Origin: Pseudomonas syringae
Lineage (GTDB): Bacteria; Pseudomonadota; Gammaproteobacteria; Pseudomonadales; Pseudomonadaceae
Direction: 5' to 3'
DNA: 64,000 nt
Assembly (NCBI RefSeq): GCF_021605415.1
Contig: NZ_WKEQ01000002.1
Location: 1 to 64,000, forward strand
Shown here one piece after another: positions 35,601 to 43,467 of this stretch. The notes under the pieces are model-generated. The model searched no databases. It saw only the letters and a program-made list of their open reading frames with translations, and was not told the origin of the DNA. Positions within the stretch are counted from its first letter, which is position 1; each line of letters starts with the position of its first letter. Made by a program: the position numbers and the translations under genes.

Positions 35601-36368
35601 TTCTCGCCGAGTACTGCATTGGGAATGCCGAGGCCATTTCTCGGGTCATTTTTGGAGTATGAATTCGAGGGTGGGGACATCAAGGATGGCGGGTTCGCCT
35701 TGCGCCTGGGCGCCGAGCGGCTGGCGAGTCTGTCACCGGCCAATGCGATGTCATTGGGCGTAGGCGATCAGGTATTGAAAATTCTTGTGGGTGACACGGC
35801 TCATCAAACGCTGGATTGGGGCCAGGTGCTCGAACAGCAGGTCTCGGTAACTTCATCCATTACCGGCAAACCGATGTCCGGGTGGCGGGTGACCTGGCGC
35901 AGTCCTGACCTTGGCGACGTGACGTCAATAACGGATTTTTATGGCGTCGCGCGGGTTCGTTTCACGCCGACAACCCCGGGTGCGGCGCAACTGGTTGCGA
36001 CAGTCGGGGAAGGCGGATATGCGGCGTCCGTCTCCATTTCGTATGCCCTCAATCATCCTCGGGATATCCAGGATCTTACGAGTCCACAACCGAGTTGGGC
36101 GATCGGAGAAAAAGTGACCGCGTTCGCCATCGTTGTCTCGGCCATGACAGGCGAGCCTTTGGAAAACGTGGAAGTTCGTTGGGATGTTCCGGATCGCGTT
36201 ATTCCACCGACCTTCACAAATGCCGACGGAGTGGCCGAGATTTCGTTTTATATGCCAGGTCGCTCGCCAACGCTTGTCGATGCTGTTGTGACGGGCGGCT
36301 ATGTCGGTTGGGTCGGAAAAACCATTGCGCTGGAGGTACGCCCGACTGCAAGCGATAGGGACGGTTGA
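32604..36368 (+). CDS. 1254-aa Ig-like/Big-1-like repeat protein coupled to TcA
   Basis: After a unique N-terminal region of about 280 residues (MNNPIIQGNKSLVLNGDF, a lectin- or jelly-roll-like beta segment by appearance), the protein has roughly four long units of 220-230 residues. Each pairs a beta domain opening with DPW (ATDPWKELMAVSGG, ATSPWKTEVQILLDG, ASDPWAGLLVSFDG) with a Big-1/invasin-like Ig domain (YTGKPVEGRTVRWSVAG, ITGKPMSGWRVTWRSPD, MTGEPLENVEVRWDVPD). No signal peptide. The ATG lies 8 nt inside the TcA stop, so translation is coupled and the product is likely made in fixed ratio to TcA. Similar Ig domains end TcA part 1. A role in receptor binding or assembly is inferred. Confidence 0.9.
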   Translation: MNNPIIQGNKSLVLNGDFRQAMDFWEKGPINASWLGVATEEYESVLTSFLKAGNRSSVSQEFKVPKNPGAQASYSLSFLCETQHTLPGTMTISVVGNESEQLTIELMPGAERDLEEDQARIERGLPRVYKPIKYECPLLLAFTDQQSIKIEVKSPINDPGDFLSAIRITHIRISLNLAPVALQGWKLDSQPARKDEPLYLCLGASGSFSHQLRFELDPDSAWTGTQAALTLSDELSGIVATPEWDQDHPLNAPWSLDCPYLGDEEPYLFTMNLVNEYTADPYPIEVSLGHHCLIFREWQEAAYYPVLEYGQSVRLGVLVASYYTGKPVEGRTVRWSVAGQAVEVSAITGADGWAYFDYTPDIAGTFDVQASVDSAYYESGVYTETTVLRVLATDPWKELMAVSGGIEARWEEKTGYPNRGTSYPVDVKLPVDSPLLGSAFSLHWNGDSPEQLGVFITPALGDPVLIDQVNTVWTLINEDRLDGRFELSLVCSKLLLPSPKKPMSLARNLVEIGEVREANKFPVVDEQESVLLRVQVLHVTSSGPGEPVSNALVDWQTPEHVVSTVTGAGGWASLLYSPTSAGNMIVTAGIRAHEDAVPIEHAFDVEALATSPWKTEVQILLDGEAVDHVAVGLLCWRGGSHRLKVLPISDTLIGEPLTLDWRGADPAIGLTVKDIGVAIALPAEGVEWPISSEINSVSSLFDLKLSTPKLSTDRELFGRLVAPDLDDEFTVYLDQVWAPPGAQMYPCLGAHHRHVFVPNALSPLVGLSAKLGWSGTPADELNAGVEPALDQLQTIEDGGARWLLDFSASAAPGLFSLALELPQLQKDTVANPMNLAHNRIRIEASREASVDPVIGQAPAWLWLQVFSHYTAHAVEHVPVTWLTQKGSVEVPTDANGWAGFAFEPNLAGTQDVSAEIASRYDDFVHKRTMPVTVLASDPWAGLLVSFDGMLEQPWGEKTYFPRRKGQHRIEFSAEKDSPLVGRELTLGLTGTGPAELGLRFSPSTALGMPRPFLGSFLEYEFEGGDIKDGGFALRLGAERLASLSPANAMSLGVGDQVLKILVGDTAHQTLDWGQVLEQQVSVTSSITGKPMSGWRVTWRSPDLGDVTSITDFYGVARVRFTPTTPGAAQLVATVGEGGYAASVSISYALNHPRDIQDLTSPQPSWAIGEKVTAFAIVVSAMTGEPLENVEVRWDVPDRVIPPTFTNADGVAEISFYMPGRSPTLVDAVVTGGYVGWVGKTIALEVRPTASDRDG

Positions 36369-36499
36369 TGAGCAAATACTGCTTATGAAACAGGAGAGAA
36401 CATTTTGAATAGAGTCGGTGCTTCGTTCGAAAATTTTGCTACAGAGCGTTTTCTTTGACTTTTAGTTGTCGTTCGTTCTACAACATCTAGGAGAAAAAC

Positions 36500-37465
36500 A
36501 TGGACAACAAGGTACTGGATTCAAACACTTGGTATCAAGAATTCATCCCTTTTGTAGACGGTGTATGGGTCAGATGGGACGATCTTCAGCTGAATATTCC
36601 GGTGGGTAAAAATTGTAAGTTGGAGCTGTATTATGAATACAGTTGGTTGATCGGTAATCCTGATGCGCTCGTCGAACTTGAATACCTGGGCAGTATTAAA
36701 GGCCTGGTATTCGACCCTCCAATTAATCAGGGGTGTGCGATGGCAGCAGGCACCACCTCGTTGATCTGGACTATTTCCACGGAACTGGCAGATATCGGTC
36801 CTTTTTTACTGCATTTTTCGCTCCGGAAAATGGGTTTGCCAGAATCTCCCCCGGTTCCAGGCGGTGTAATTGATACTCCCTTGGACATCGAAGTTTTGTT
36901 CGACGATATGCCCGTCGCTTTCGATTCAGTTGCCACCGCTTATCCATGTCACGGAGCAATCCATAAGCTGAAAATGAGGCGCAAACCATCCGACTACCCG
37001 CGAAACAAAGAGATTTTTCTGGTCTGGACGGGAGAACCAGCCGAAAACCTCGGGGTGGTAATGACGCCAGCTCTGGCAGGTTCCCGTTTATTGACAACCG
37101 ACTGGATAAGTTGGGAAATGAATTGCGCCGATACTGTAGCTGACGGAATTTTTTCCTTGCATCTTAAGGTAGTTAATGCGGAAGAAACCACCGATGTATT
37201 ATCCCTCTCGTTGGGGCATAATCTCGTCGCTGCGAAAAGATGGCAAACCGGGCCGCATTCTCATCAGCCAGGTTCAACATTTTATTTTAAATATATTCAA
37301 GCAACGTCGGTACATACAAAGAAACTAACACCGGGTGTCAAGGTACTCATTAATGGCGCGTCATCCGGTATGGTTACAAATATAGCGGGTGAAGCAGTCA
37401 CTACGCAGACAGGTTCGACCAAAGATTTATCAATAAAAAATCGTTACGACGGAAGTATCGTCTGA
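36500..37465 (+). CDS. 321-aa short homologue of the preceding Ig-like protein
   Basis: It resembles one unit of the 1254-aa protein: a beta domain (AYPCHGAIHKLKMRR, IFLVWTGEPAENLGVVMTPAL, compare LDWRGADPAIGLTVK) followed by LGHNLVAAKRWQ and one Ig-like domain (VHTKKLTPGVKVLINGASSG), with an N-terminal segment like that of the large protein. It stops shortly after the last strand begins (RYDGSIV), so it may be truncated at the end. Base composition is clearly AT-richer than the rest of the locus, suggesting separate acquisition. Good AGGAG site; 131 nt after the previous gene with no lux box in between. Its stop almost touches that of the convergent DUF58 gene. Confidence 0.82.
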   Translation: MDNKVLDSNTWYQEFIPFVDGVWVRWDDLQLNIPVGKNCKLELYYEYSWLIGNPDALVELEYLGSIKGLVFDPPINQGCAMAAGTTSLIWTISTELADIGPFLLHFSLRKMGLPESPPVPGGVIDTPLDIEVLFDDMPVAFDSVATAYPCHGAIHKLKMRRKPSDYPRNKEIFLVWTGEPAENLGVVMTPALAGSRLLTTDWISWEMNCADTVADGIFSLHLKVVNAEETTDVLSLSLGHNLVAAKRWQTGPHSHQPGSTFYFKYIQATSVHTKKLTPGVKVLINGASSGMVTNIAGEAVTTQTGSTKDLSIKNRYDGSIV

Positions 37466-37466
37466 G

Positions 37467-38804
37467 CTAATCGCTTACCACGTTCCGGATTTTTTTTTCC
37501 GCGAGATACGACGTCACTAACTTTGCACCTAACGCGGCGGATCGAGTTTGAAATAGCGAAATACCCTGAGCGCTCAGCCGTTCAAGAATTTCGGACTGAG
37601 TGTTCAGGTAATTTATCGTCCCACAGTAAGTCAGCGCTTCGTGTGCCGTTTGCACTGGAAATTGGCGAAGCTCGTCAAGCACCTCTTCGTGCAGAATGAT
37701 GACTAATACTCGATGCTGACAACTCAGACGTTCTACGGCCATCAGCAATTCATCGTCCTCGTCGCGTATGTTGGTGATCAGAACGACTAACGCCCGACGC
37801 TTTTGTCTGGCCAGTAATCGGCTGACTGCTGTTTGATAGTCCGCAGTACGTCGACTGCTTTCGAGATCATAAACCGCGTTGAGCAACACATTCAGCTGCC
37901 CCGAGCCTTTAACCGGCGCCACATAGCGCGGCTGTTCACAGGCAAACGTGCTCAGCCCGACGGCGTCGCCCTGACGCAGCGCCACATAACTGAGCAGCAG
38001 ACACGCATTCAACGCATGGTCGAAGTGCGACAGTTCCCCGTCCTGGCTACGCATTTGCCGGCCACAGTCGAGCATGAAAATGATCTGCTGATCGCGCTCG
38101 TCCTGGTATTCGCGAGCAATCGGCGTGCGCTGGCGTGCGGTGGCTTTCCAGTCGATCTGGCGCAGGCTGTCGCCCTCGCGGAATTCGCGCAGTTGATGAA
38201 ATTCCAGGCCTTGTCCGCGTCGTTGCCGCTGGCGCACGCCGAGCTGGTTGAGCCAGTTGTCCACACCCAGCAGTTGCCCACCATAGAGTCGGGCGAAGTC
38301 CGGATAGACACGAACGCTGCCGGGAACGCTCAACAGGCGCTTGCCTGACCACAGGCCGAGCGGGCTCGGCAGATTGATTTCGCAACGTTCGAAGTTGAAA
38401 TGGCCGCGCTTGAGTGGGCGCAATCGATAGCCCACTTGGCTGGCGCGGCCCGATTGCAGCTCGACAGACAGCGGCAGGTTTTCCAGATCGAGCCCGTGGG
38501 GCACATGGTCGAAAATCTGCACGGTCAGGGTTTGCTCGAAATCATGCGTGACTTGCAGCCGAACCTCGCGCCATCGCCCGAGCGCCAAGCTACCGGGCAT
38601 TTTTCGCTGCACGCGCGGGGAAGGCAGGCGGCAGAGGCGGATGCCATCGACAGTCGCCAGTATCAGCAGGGCGAGCAGCAAACCCCAGTTGATTGCCAGC
38701 AGGCTTGCTGGCACCGCAAGGTCGAGCGCCTGCAATGCGCCTAGCACAATGCCGACAGCCAGCAACGTGGCCAGCCAGATCAGTAACAGGCGCGAAGGTT
38801 TCAC
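37467..38804 (-). CDS. DUF58-domain membrane protein
   Basis: A 445-aa protein with two N-terminal hydrophobic segments (LLLIWLATLLAVGIVLGAL; LAINWGLLLALLILATVDG) and a DUF58 domain with the signature LEFHQLREFREGDSLRQIDW, next to a von Willebrand A-like fold (FMLDCGRQM). DUF58 proteins nearly always pair with a MoxR ATPase, as here, and are thought to help mature or assemble complexes at the membrane; the substrate is unknown. Last gene of a six-gene minus-strand operon, sharing a 4-base start/stop overlap with MoxR. Confidence 0.93.
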   Translation of the reverse strand: MKPSRLLLIWLATLLAVGIVLGALQALDLAVPASLLAINWGLLLALLILATVDGIRLCRLPSPRVQRKMPGSLALGRWREVRLQVTHDFEQTLTVQIFDHVPHGLDLENLPLSVELQSGRASQVGYRLRPLKRGHFNFERCEINLPSPLGLWSGKRLLSVPGSVRVYPDFARLYGGQLLGVDNWLNQLGVRQRQRRGQGLEFHQLREFREGDSLRQIDWKATARQRTPIAREYQDERDQQIIFMLDCGRQMRSQDGELSHFDHALNACLLLSYVALRQGDAVGLSTFACEQPRYVAPVKGSGQLNVLLNAVYDLESSRRTADYQTAVSRLLARQKRRALVVLITNIRDEDDELLMAVERLSCQHRVLVIILHEEVLDELRQFPVQTAHEALTYCGTINYLNTQSEILERLSAQGISLFQTRSAALGAKLVTSYLAEKKIRNVVSD

Positions 38805-39802
38805 AGCCGCGGCGCCGGGACTTGATCGAGCAATTGCTGGAGCACCTGATCCACTTGCAGGCCTTCAATATCCAGCTCCGGCGCAATGCGCACGCGATGG
38901 CGCAGCACCGCCAGCGCGCAGCCCTTGATGTCGTCCGGCAAAACGAATTCACCGCCACGCAGCAGGGCGCGGGCGCGGGCGCAACGTGCCAGCGCAATCG
39001 ATGCGCGCGGCCCTGCGCCGAGGATCAGCCCGGGCCAGGTGCGGGTGCTGCGGGCCAGACGCACGGCGTAATCGAGCACTTGATCGTCCATTGGCAAATC
39101 GCTGGCGATGCGTTGCAGCGCTTGAACGTCCTTGGCTTGTAACACGGTACGCAAGGGCTGCACGTCGAGCATGTCGGCGCGGGTCGAACGGCTGACCTGA
39201 CGGACCATGTTCAACTCCTGATCCGCGTCGGGGTAATCCATGCGCACCTTGAGCATGAAACGGTCGAGCTCGGCTTCGGGCAGCGGGTAAGTGCCTTCGT
39301 GTTCGATCGGGTTCTGCGTCGCCAGCACCATGAACGGTTGCGCAATGGGCAAGGCCCGGCCCTCAAGTGTGACCTGGCGTTCCTGCATGGCTTCGAGCAG
39401 CGCTGCCTGGGTTTTCGCCGGTGCGCGATTGATCTCGTCGGCGAGCAGGAGGTGGGTGAACAACGGGCCTTTGCGCAACTTGAACTGCTCGGTTTTCAGG
39501 TCATAGACCGCGTGGCCGGTGACGTCGCTGGGCATCAGGTCCGGGGTGAACTGAATGCGCGCGAACTCGCCACCAAAGCAGCGGGCCAGAGCCCGCACCA
39601 ACAAGGTCTTACCCAGTCCCGGCACGCCTTCGAGCAACACATGGCCGCCGGCAATCAGGGCGGCGAGTACATCGTCGATGACGTCATTCTGGCCGATCAG
39701 CGCCTTTTGCAATTCGCCACGTACGGCTTGGGCGAGTTGACTGGCGCGTTGCCGTTGTTGCGCGGCGTGACTCGCACTGCCGGGCTCGGTGGGTTCACTC
39801 AT
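38801..39802 (-). CDS. MoxR-family AAA+ ATPase
   Basis: A 333-aa AAA+ ATPase with Walker A (GVPGLGKT), Walker B (LLLADEINRAPAKTQAALLE), the sensor region ATQNPIEHEGTYPLPEAELD and the C-terminal lid domain. MoxR proteins act as chaperones for metal insertion or complex assembly together with DUF58/VWA partners. Overlaps both neighbours by 4 nt, so the operon is tightly coupled. Confidence 0.95.
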   Translation of the reverse strand: MSEPTEPGSASHAAQQRQRASQLAQAVRGELQKALIGQNDVIDDVLAALIAGGHVLLEGVPGLGKTLLVRALARCFGGEFARIQFTPDLMPSDVTGHAVYDLKTEQFKLRKGPLFTHLLLADEINRAPAKTQAALLEAMQERQVTLEGRALPIAQPFMVLATQNPIEHEGTYPLPEAELDRFMLKVRMDYPDADQELNMVRQVSRSTRADMLDVQPLRTVLQAKDVQALQRIASDLPMDDQVLDYAVRLARSTRTWPGLILGAGPRASIALARCARARALLRGGEFVLPDDIKGCALAVLRHRVRIAPELDIEGLQVDQVLQQLLDQVPAPRL

Positions 39803-40962
39803 AGGGAATTCCTCAAGGTTTGCAGGTGGGCAACCTGGCGGCTGAATTCAGTATCGGACACACGTTTTTTCGATGGCGGACTCAAGGCCTGGCTGATGGC
39901 GCGCGTGGGTTGTCGGGTCAAGCGCGCGAGCACCAGCCATTGTTCGGCAACGTTCAAGCGTTCGAAGCCTGGATGACGGTGGCGTGCGCGGCGCAGAACG
40001 TCTTGCTGCAAGCCTTGCAACAACGTGTGCTGACCGTTGTGCCGCAACTGGAAGTCAGCGCTCGCTAGCAGGTGTTCCTGTAACCGGCGCCTACCGGCCG
40101 GGACGGGTGCGTGAACCGGACCATGCCGCATGGCAACATGCCACAGCCACAGGCCGATCAAGGCGAGCAGCGCGATGATTGCCTGTGGGAAAAAACGCCA
40201 GAGCAGCGTCAGCAGACCATCGTGCTCAGTGTTGAAAATCAGCGTGACGGCGGTGTCGGCGCTCAGATACCAGAGCAGCCAGGCGTTGTCGTATCGGGCG
40301 ATGGCCGGGGTTTTCCACAGGTCGGCATCGGTGACCACGGTGATCGAACCGAGCCCATGGTTCAGCTGCATCATGTGCGTGGCCTTGGCGCTGTTGGCCC
40401 AGGCTTGGGCGAGGTTGTTCGGGTCTTCGAGATGAAACGCCGTATCGAAACCGGCATAGGCGGGCGCGTCTTCGTCTTCCAGATACAACTTGGTCAGCGA
40501 CGGATAAGGATCTTTGGGCTGATCATCGGGCGGTGGGTTGAGATCCTTGCTCAGTGATTGATGCAGCCCCACGCGGTCGAGGAGCAGGTCGTTGCTCTGT
40601 CCGGTCTTTTCATCCCAGATGGATTCGGCGACGAAGATCAGCCGCCCGCCGGCTCGCGTCCAGTTCAGCACCTGATCGACCTGGCGTGGGGACATTCTCG
40701 AACGGTCGCCGAAGAGTAGCAGGCCATGTCCACGAGGATCGATGTCGGGCAGCGCGGCCAGGGTTTCGGCGTGGCCGACATCGATGCCCCGACCGCGCAG
40801 GAACATCTCCGCCGCCAGATACGGATTGGCCTGGGCGGCCGGGGATGGACCGTGATCGATGGTCTCTTGATAGGGCTTGGCTTTCAGGTAAAGGAACGCG
40901 ATCAGCGCCCCCAACAACGCCATTATCAGCGCCGCTATCACCCATCCCGTGCGCCGACTCAA
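39799..40962 (-). CDS. DUF4350-domain membrane protein
   Basis: About 387 aa. An N-terminal membrane helix (GWVIAALIMALLGALIAFLYL) is followed by a soluble domain typical of DUF4350 (PYLAAEMFLRGRGIDVGHAE, GRLIFVAESIWDE) and a second hydrophobic helix (QAIIALLALIGLWLWHVAM) with a cytoplasmic tail. Start choice: an ATG at 41004 would overlap the upstream gene by 46 nt. I prefer a TTG at 40962, which shares TTGA with the upstream stop and has GGAG 7-8 nt before it. Function unknown; conserved between MoxR and DUF4129 genes in pseudomonads. Confidence 0.85.
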   Translation of the reverse strand: MSRRTGWVIAALIMALLGALIAFLYLKAKPYQETIDHGPSPAAQANPYLAAEMFLRGRGIDVGHAETLAALPDIDPRGHGLLLFGDRSRMSPRQVDQVLNWTRAGGRLIFVAESIWDEKTGQSNDLLLDRVGLHQSLSKDLNPPPDDQPKDPYPSLTKLYLEDEDAPAYAGFDTAFHLEDPNNLAQAWANSAKATHMMQLNHGLGSITVVTDADLWKTPAIARYDNAWLLWYLSADTAVTLIFNTEHDGLLTLLWRFFPQAIIALLALIGLWLWHVAMRHGPVHAPVPAGRRRLQEHLLASADFQLRHNGQHTLLQGLQQDVLRRARHRHPGFERLNVAEQWLVLARLTRQPTRAISQALSPPSKKRVSDTEFSRQVAHLQTLRNSL

Positions 40963-42503
40963 TGGCTCGCTCCGGGACCGAATAGAGCCCGCCAGCCATC
41001 GCATAATTCCTGTTTCAAGTGTGCCGCCGGTGCGCGATGCCCATAGGCCATGTTCTGCCAGTGTCCGGTCAGTAGGCGGCTGAAGGCGAGCAGATCCGGG
41101 CGCTGCAGCAACTCGATCCGAGCCAGCACCTGGCTTTCGGTGTCGGCGGGTTTCAGGGTCAGGTTGTGGTCGTGGAGCAAGTGACTGAGAAGTCCACGAT
41201 AAAGCAGACTCAGCGCGGCGCGAGGCTGGGTTTGCCAGAGTACTTCGGCGGTGCCGGCGACATCTTCAGGCAAGGTTTGCAGGCCAAGATCCAGGCCAAC
41301 GGCTTGCTGCGGCACAGACCTTTTAACGTTGCGCGCCAGACTCGGGCGACGGCTACCGAAGGCTCGCAACCACTCGCGGTAGCGCCAGATCAGCCAGCCA
41401 GTGGCGCCGATCAGCGCACCCCAGAGCAACACTTCGAGCAGCCCGGCCAACCCGTCGAATCGATGCCTGTTCAACCAGCCGAGCAATGTCTTGAGCCACT
41501 GCGGCGTACCGTTTTTGTTGTCGGTGGAATTGGCGGGATCGGGCTCGTTGCCAAACCGGTAGCGGGTGACGGTTTCCTTGTTCCTGAACGGTGCTTGTTC
41601 GATGAGCGTCTTGATGCTGTTGCGCGCGTCCTGACTGTTGAGCGGCTGATTCAACAGGCGTGGCCCATCGGGCGCATCGATTGGCTCTTCGGCCCAGACC
41701 GGCGGGGCAGGGATCAGCAGGCAAGCGATCAGCAACAATAACGGCGCACTCGCGGCAAGACGTTGGCGCAAGCGGCGAAACACCAGCTCGATGTCCCAGG
41801 CTTCCAGCACGGTACGGCGATTCAGATAAAGGCTGAAACCGCAGGCCACATAAACCGGCTCCCAGACCACCAGCACGAGCACGTAAAAAGCGTTGGTCAA
41901 GTGTTCGAGCCAGAGCCAGTCGTGGCCGGAGGCGAAAATCAGCGTCTGCCAGTTCCAGTCGGTTTCGACGTGCTGCGGCAGGAACAAATAGAACAGCACC
42001 ATCAAGCCGATCCACAACGCTGATTCCAGATGCGCACCGATCACCGTCAGCCATTGCGCCGCACCGGCGTCGCGTTGCAGCAACACCTGTAACCGTTGCT
42101 GACGGGCCTCTGCGCCCAGACCTTCAAGCTGGATGACCGGCAAGAGAAAACTGCGACTGAGGCTGAAACGGCGCCAGGTCAGACTGGCGAGCAGTTGCGG
42201 CTTGAGCAAGCGTGGCCACTGGCGCAACGCCTGAAGCAGGGTCGGTGTTTCACCGAACAATGCGCTGGAGAGGATGTACAGCGGCAAGCGCTCGAAGGCC
42301 GGTTTCAACCACCAGAACAACAGCAAGGCGATGGAAGGAGAACTCCACAGCAACGCGCTGAGCATTGCAAATACCGGGAGGGTGACGATGGCCCAACTGG
42401 TCATCAACAGGCGTCGGTGCCGCTGGCTGAGCAGTACGCCCAGATCCATGGCTTCCCAGGTCGGACGAGGACGAATCACCACGGTCGCGTCACTCAGGCG
42501 CAT
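40959..42503 (-). CDS. DUF4129-domain multi-pass membrane protein
   Basis: A 514-aa protein with several hydrophobic segments in the first half (LLMTSWAIVTLPVFAMLSALL, WIGLMVLFYLFLP, APLLLLIACLLIPAPPVWA), one near residue 365 (LLEVLLWGALIGATGWLIW), and a C-terminal DUF4129 domain (ALSLLYRGLLSHLLHDHNLTL, RLLTGHWQNMAYGHRAP). Function unknown; the DUF4129/DUF4350/MoxR/DUF58 set is a conserved neighbourhood, likely a membrane protein-assembly or stress system. Overlaps the SpoIIM-like gene by 14 nt. Confidence 0.9.
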   Translation of the reverse strand: MRLSDATVVIRPRPTWEAMDLGVLLSQRHRRLLMTSWAIVTLPVFAMLSALLWSSPSIALLLFWWLKPAFERLPLYILSSALFGETPTLLQALRQWPRLLKPQLLASLTWRRFSLSRSFLLPVIQLEGLGAEARQQRLQVLLQRDAGAAQWLTVIGAHLESALWIGLMVLFYLFLPQHVETDWNWQTLIFASGHDWLWLEHLTNAFYVLVLVVWEPVYVACGFSLYLNRRTVLEAWDIELVFRRLRQRLAASAPLLLLIACLLIPAPPVWAEEPIDAPDGPRLLNQPLNSQDARNSIKTLIEQAPFRNKETVTRYRFGNEPDPANSTDNKNGTPQWLKTLLGWLNRHRFDGLAGLLEVLLWGALIGATGWLIWRYREWLRAFGSRRPSLARNVKRSVPQQAVGLDLGLQTLPEDVAGTAEVLWQTQPRAALSLLYRGLLSHLLHDHNLTLKPADTESQVLARIELLQRPDLLAFSRLLTGHWQNMAYGHRAPAAHLKQELCDGWRALFGPGASH

Positions 42504-43467
42504 GGCGATTCCTTCCGGCGAACGTCAGGTAGGCGATCACGCCGATCCACAGCGTGGTGCCGATCAGGTATTTGGTCGATGGCGCGACCGTGGTTTTCGA
42601 TGACCAATAGGCTTCTGTAAATGCCGCGATCAGCAAAAACAGGATCACGCCGCAGATCAACAGGACGCTTTGGTGCGCGGCGTCTTTCAACGCCTGAGTG
42701 CGAGTGAAACGCCCCGGCGCAATCAACGCCCAACCCATTTTCAGCCCCGCCGCACCCGCCAGGGCGATGGCGGTCAGTTCGAAGGCGCCGTGGGCGATCA
42801 CGAATGACCAGAAGGTCTCGCCGAAGCCGATCTCGGTCAGATGGCCCGCCACGGCGCCGATCATCAGCCCGTTGTAAAAAAGAAAGAACGCACTGCCCAA
42901 TCCGAACAGCAATCCGCTGGCGAACGTTTGAAAGGCGATACCGATGTTGTGCATGACGTAGTAACCGAACATGACCCAGTCTTCACTGGCCGCGCGTTCG
43001 GCGGAGCGGCCGAGATGACCGGCGACCGGGTCGTACATGCCTTGCAACTCGCGCACCTGGTCGGCGGGGATCAGGTTGTAGATCAACTCCGGAAACAGAT
43101 ACACCAGCAGGCCGAAGCCGACGAGACTGCCGAAAAAAAGCACGCCAGCCGCCAGCACGAAACGCCACTCGGCCCTCACCAGCCGGGGGAAATCGGCGAG
43201 GACGAAACTCAGCAGGTTGGCACCCAACCGACTGCGATGGCGGTACAACTGCTGATGGCCGCGCAGGGCTTGTTGTTGCAGCGTGTCGATCAGATAACTG
43301 CTGTAGCCGCGCTCCTGCGCCAGGGCCAGATGCTGGCAAAGGCGTCGGTAGGCCTGGGGGAAATCGGCGACTTGCGAGGTTTCTTTGCCCCGCTCCAAAC
43401 GTTCGAGCGCCAGCCCGAAGCGTTCCCATTCGGCCTTGTGCCGACTTTCAAAAAGACTCTGCTTCAT
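42490..43467 (-). CDS. SpoIIM-like (stage II sporulation protein M family) membrane protein
   Basis: A 325-aa protein with a soluble helical N-terminus followed by five or six membrane segments (FVLAAGVLFFGSLVGFGLLVY, FASGLLFGLGSAFFLFYNG, LLICGVILFLLIAAFTEAYW). It includes the family motif HGAFELTAIALAGAAGLKMG. In pseudomonads, which do not sporulate, it always sits with RDD and MoxR/DUF58 genes; role unknown. Overlaps RDD by 4 nt. Confidence 0.9.
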   Translation of the reverse strand: MKQSLFESRHKAEWERFGLALERLERGKETSQVADFPQAYRRLCQHLALAQERGYSSYLIDTLQQQALRGHQQLYRHRSRLGANLLSFVLADFPRLVRAEWRFVLAAGVLFFGSLVGFGLLVYLFPELIYNLIPADQVRELQGMYDPVAGHLGRSAERAASEDWVMFGYYVMHNIGIAFQTFASGLLFGLGSAFFLFYNGLMIGAVAGHLTEIGFGETFWSFVIAHGAFELTAIALAGAAGLKMGWALIAPGRFTRTQALKDAAHQSVLLICGVILFLLIAAFTEAYWSSKTTVAPSTKYLIGTTLWIGVIAYLTFAGRNRHAPE

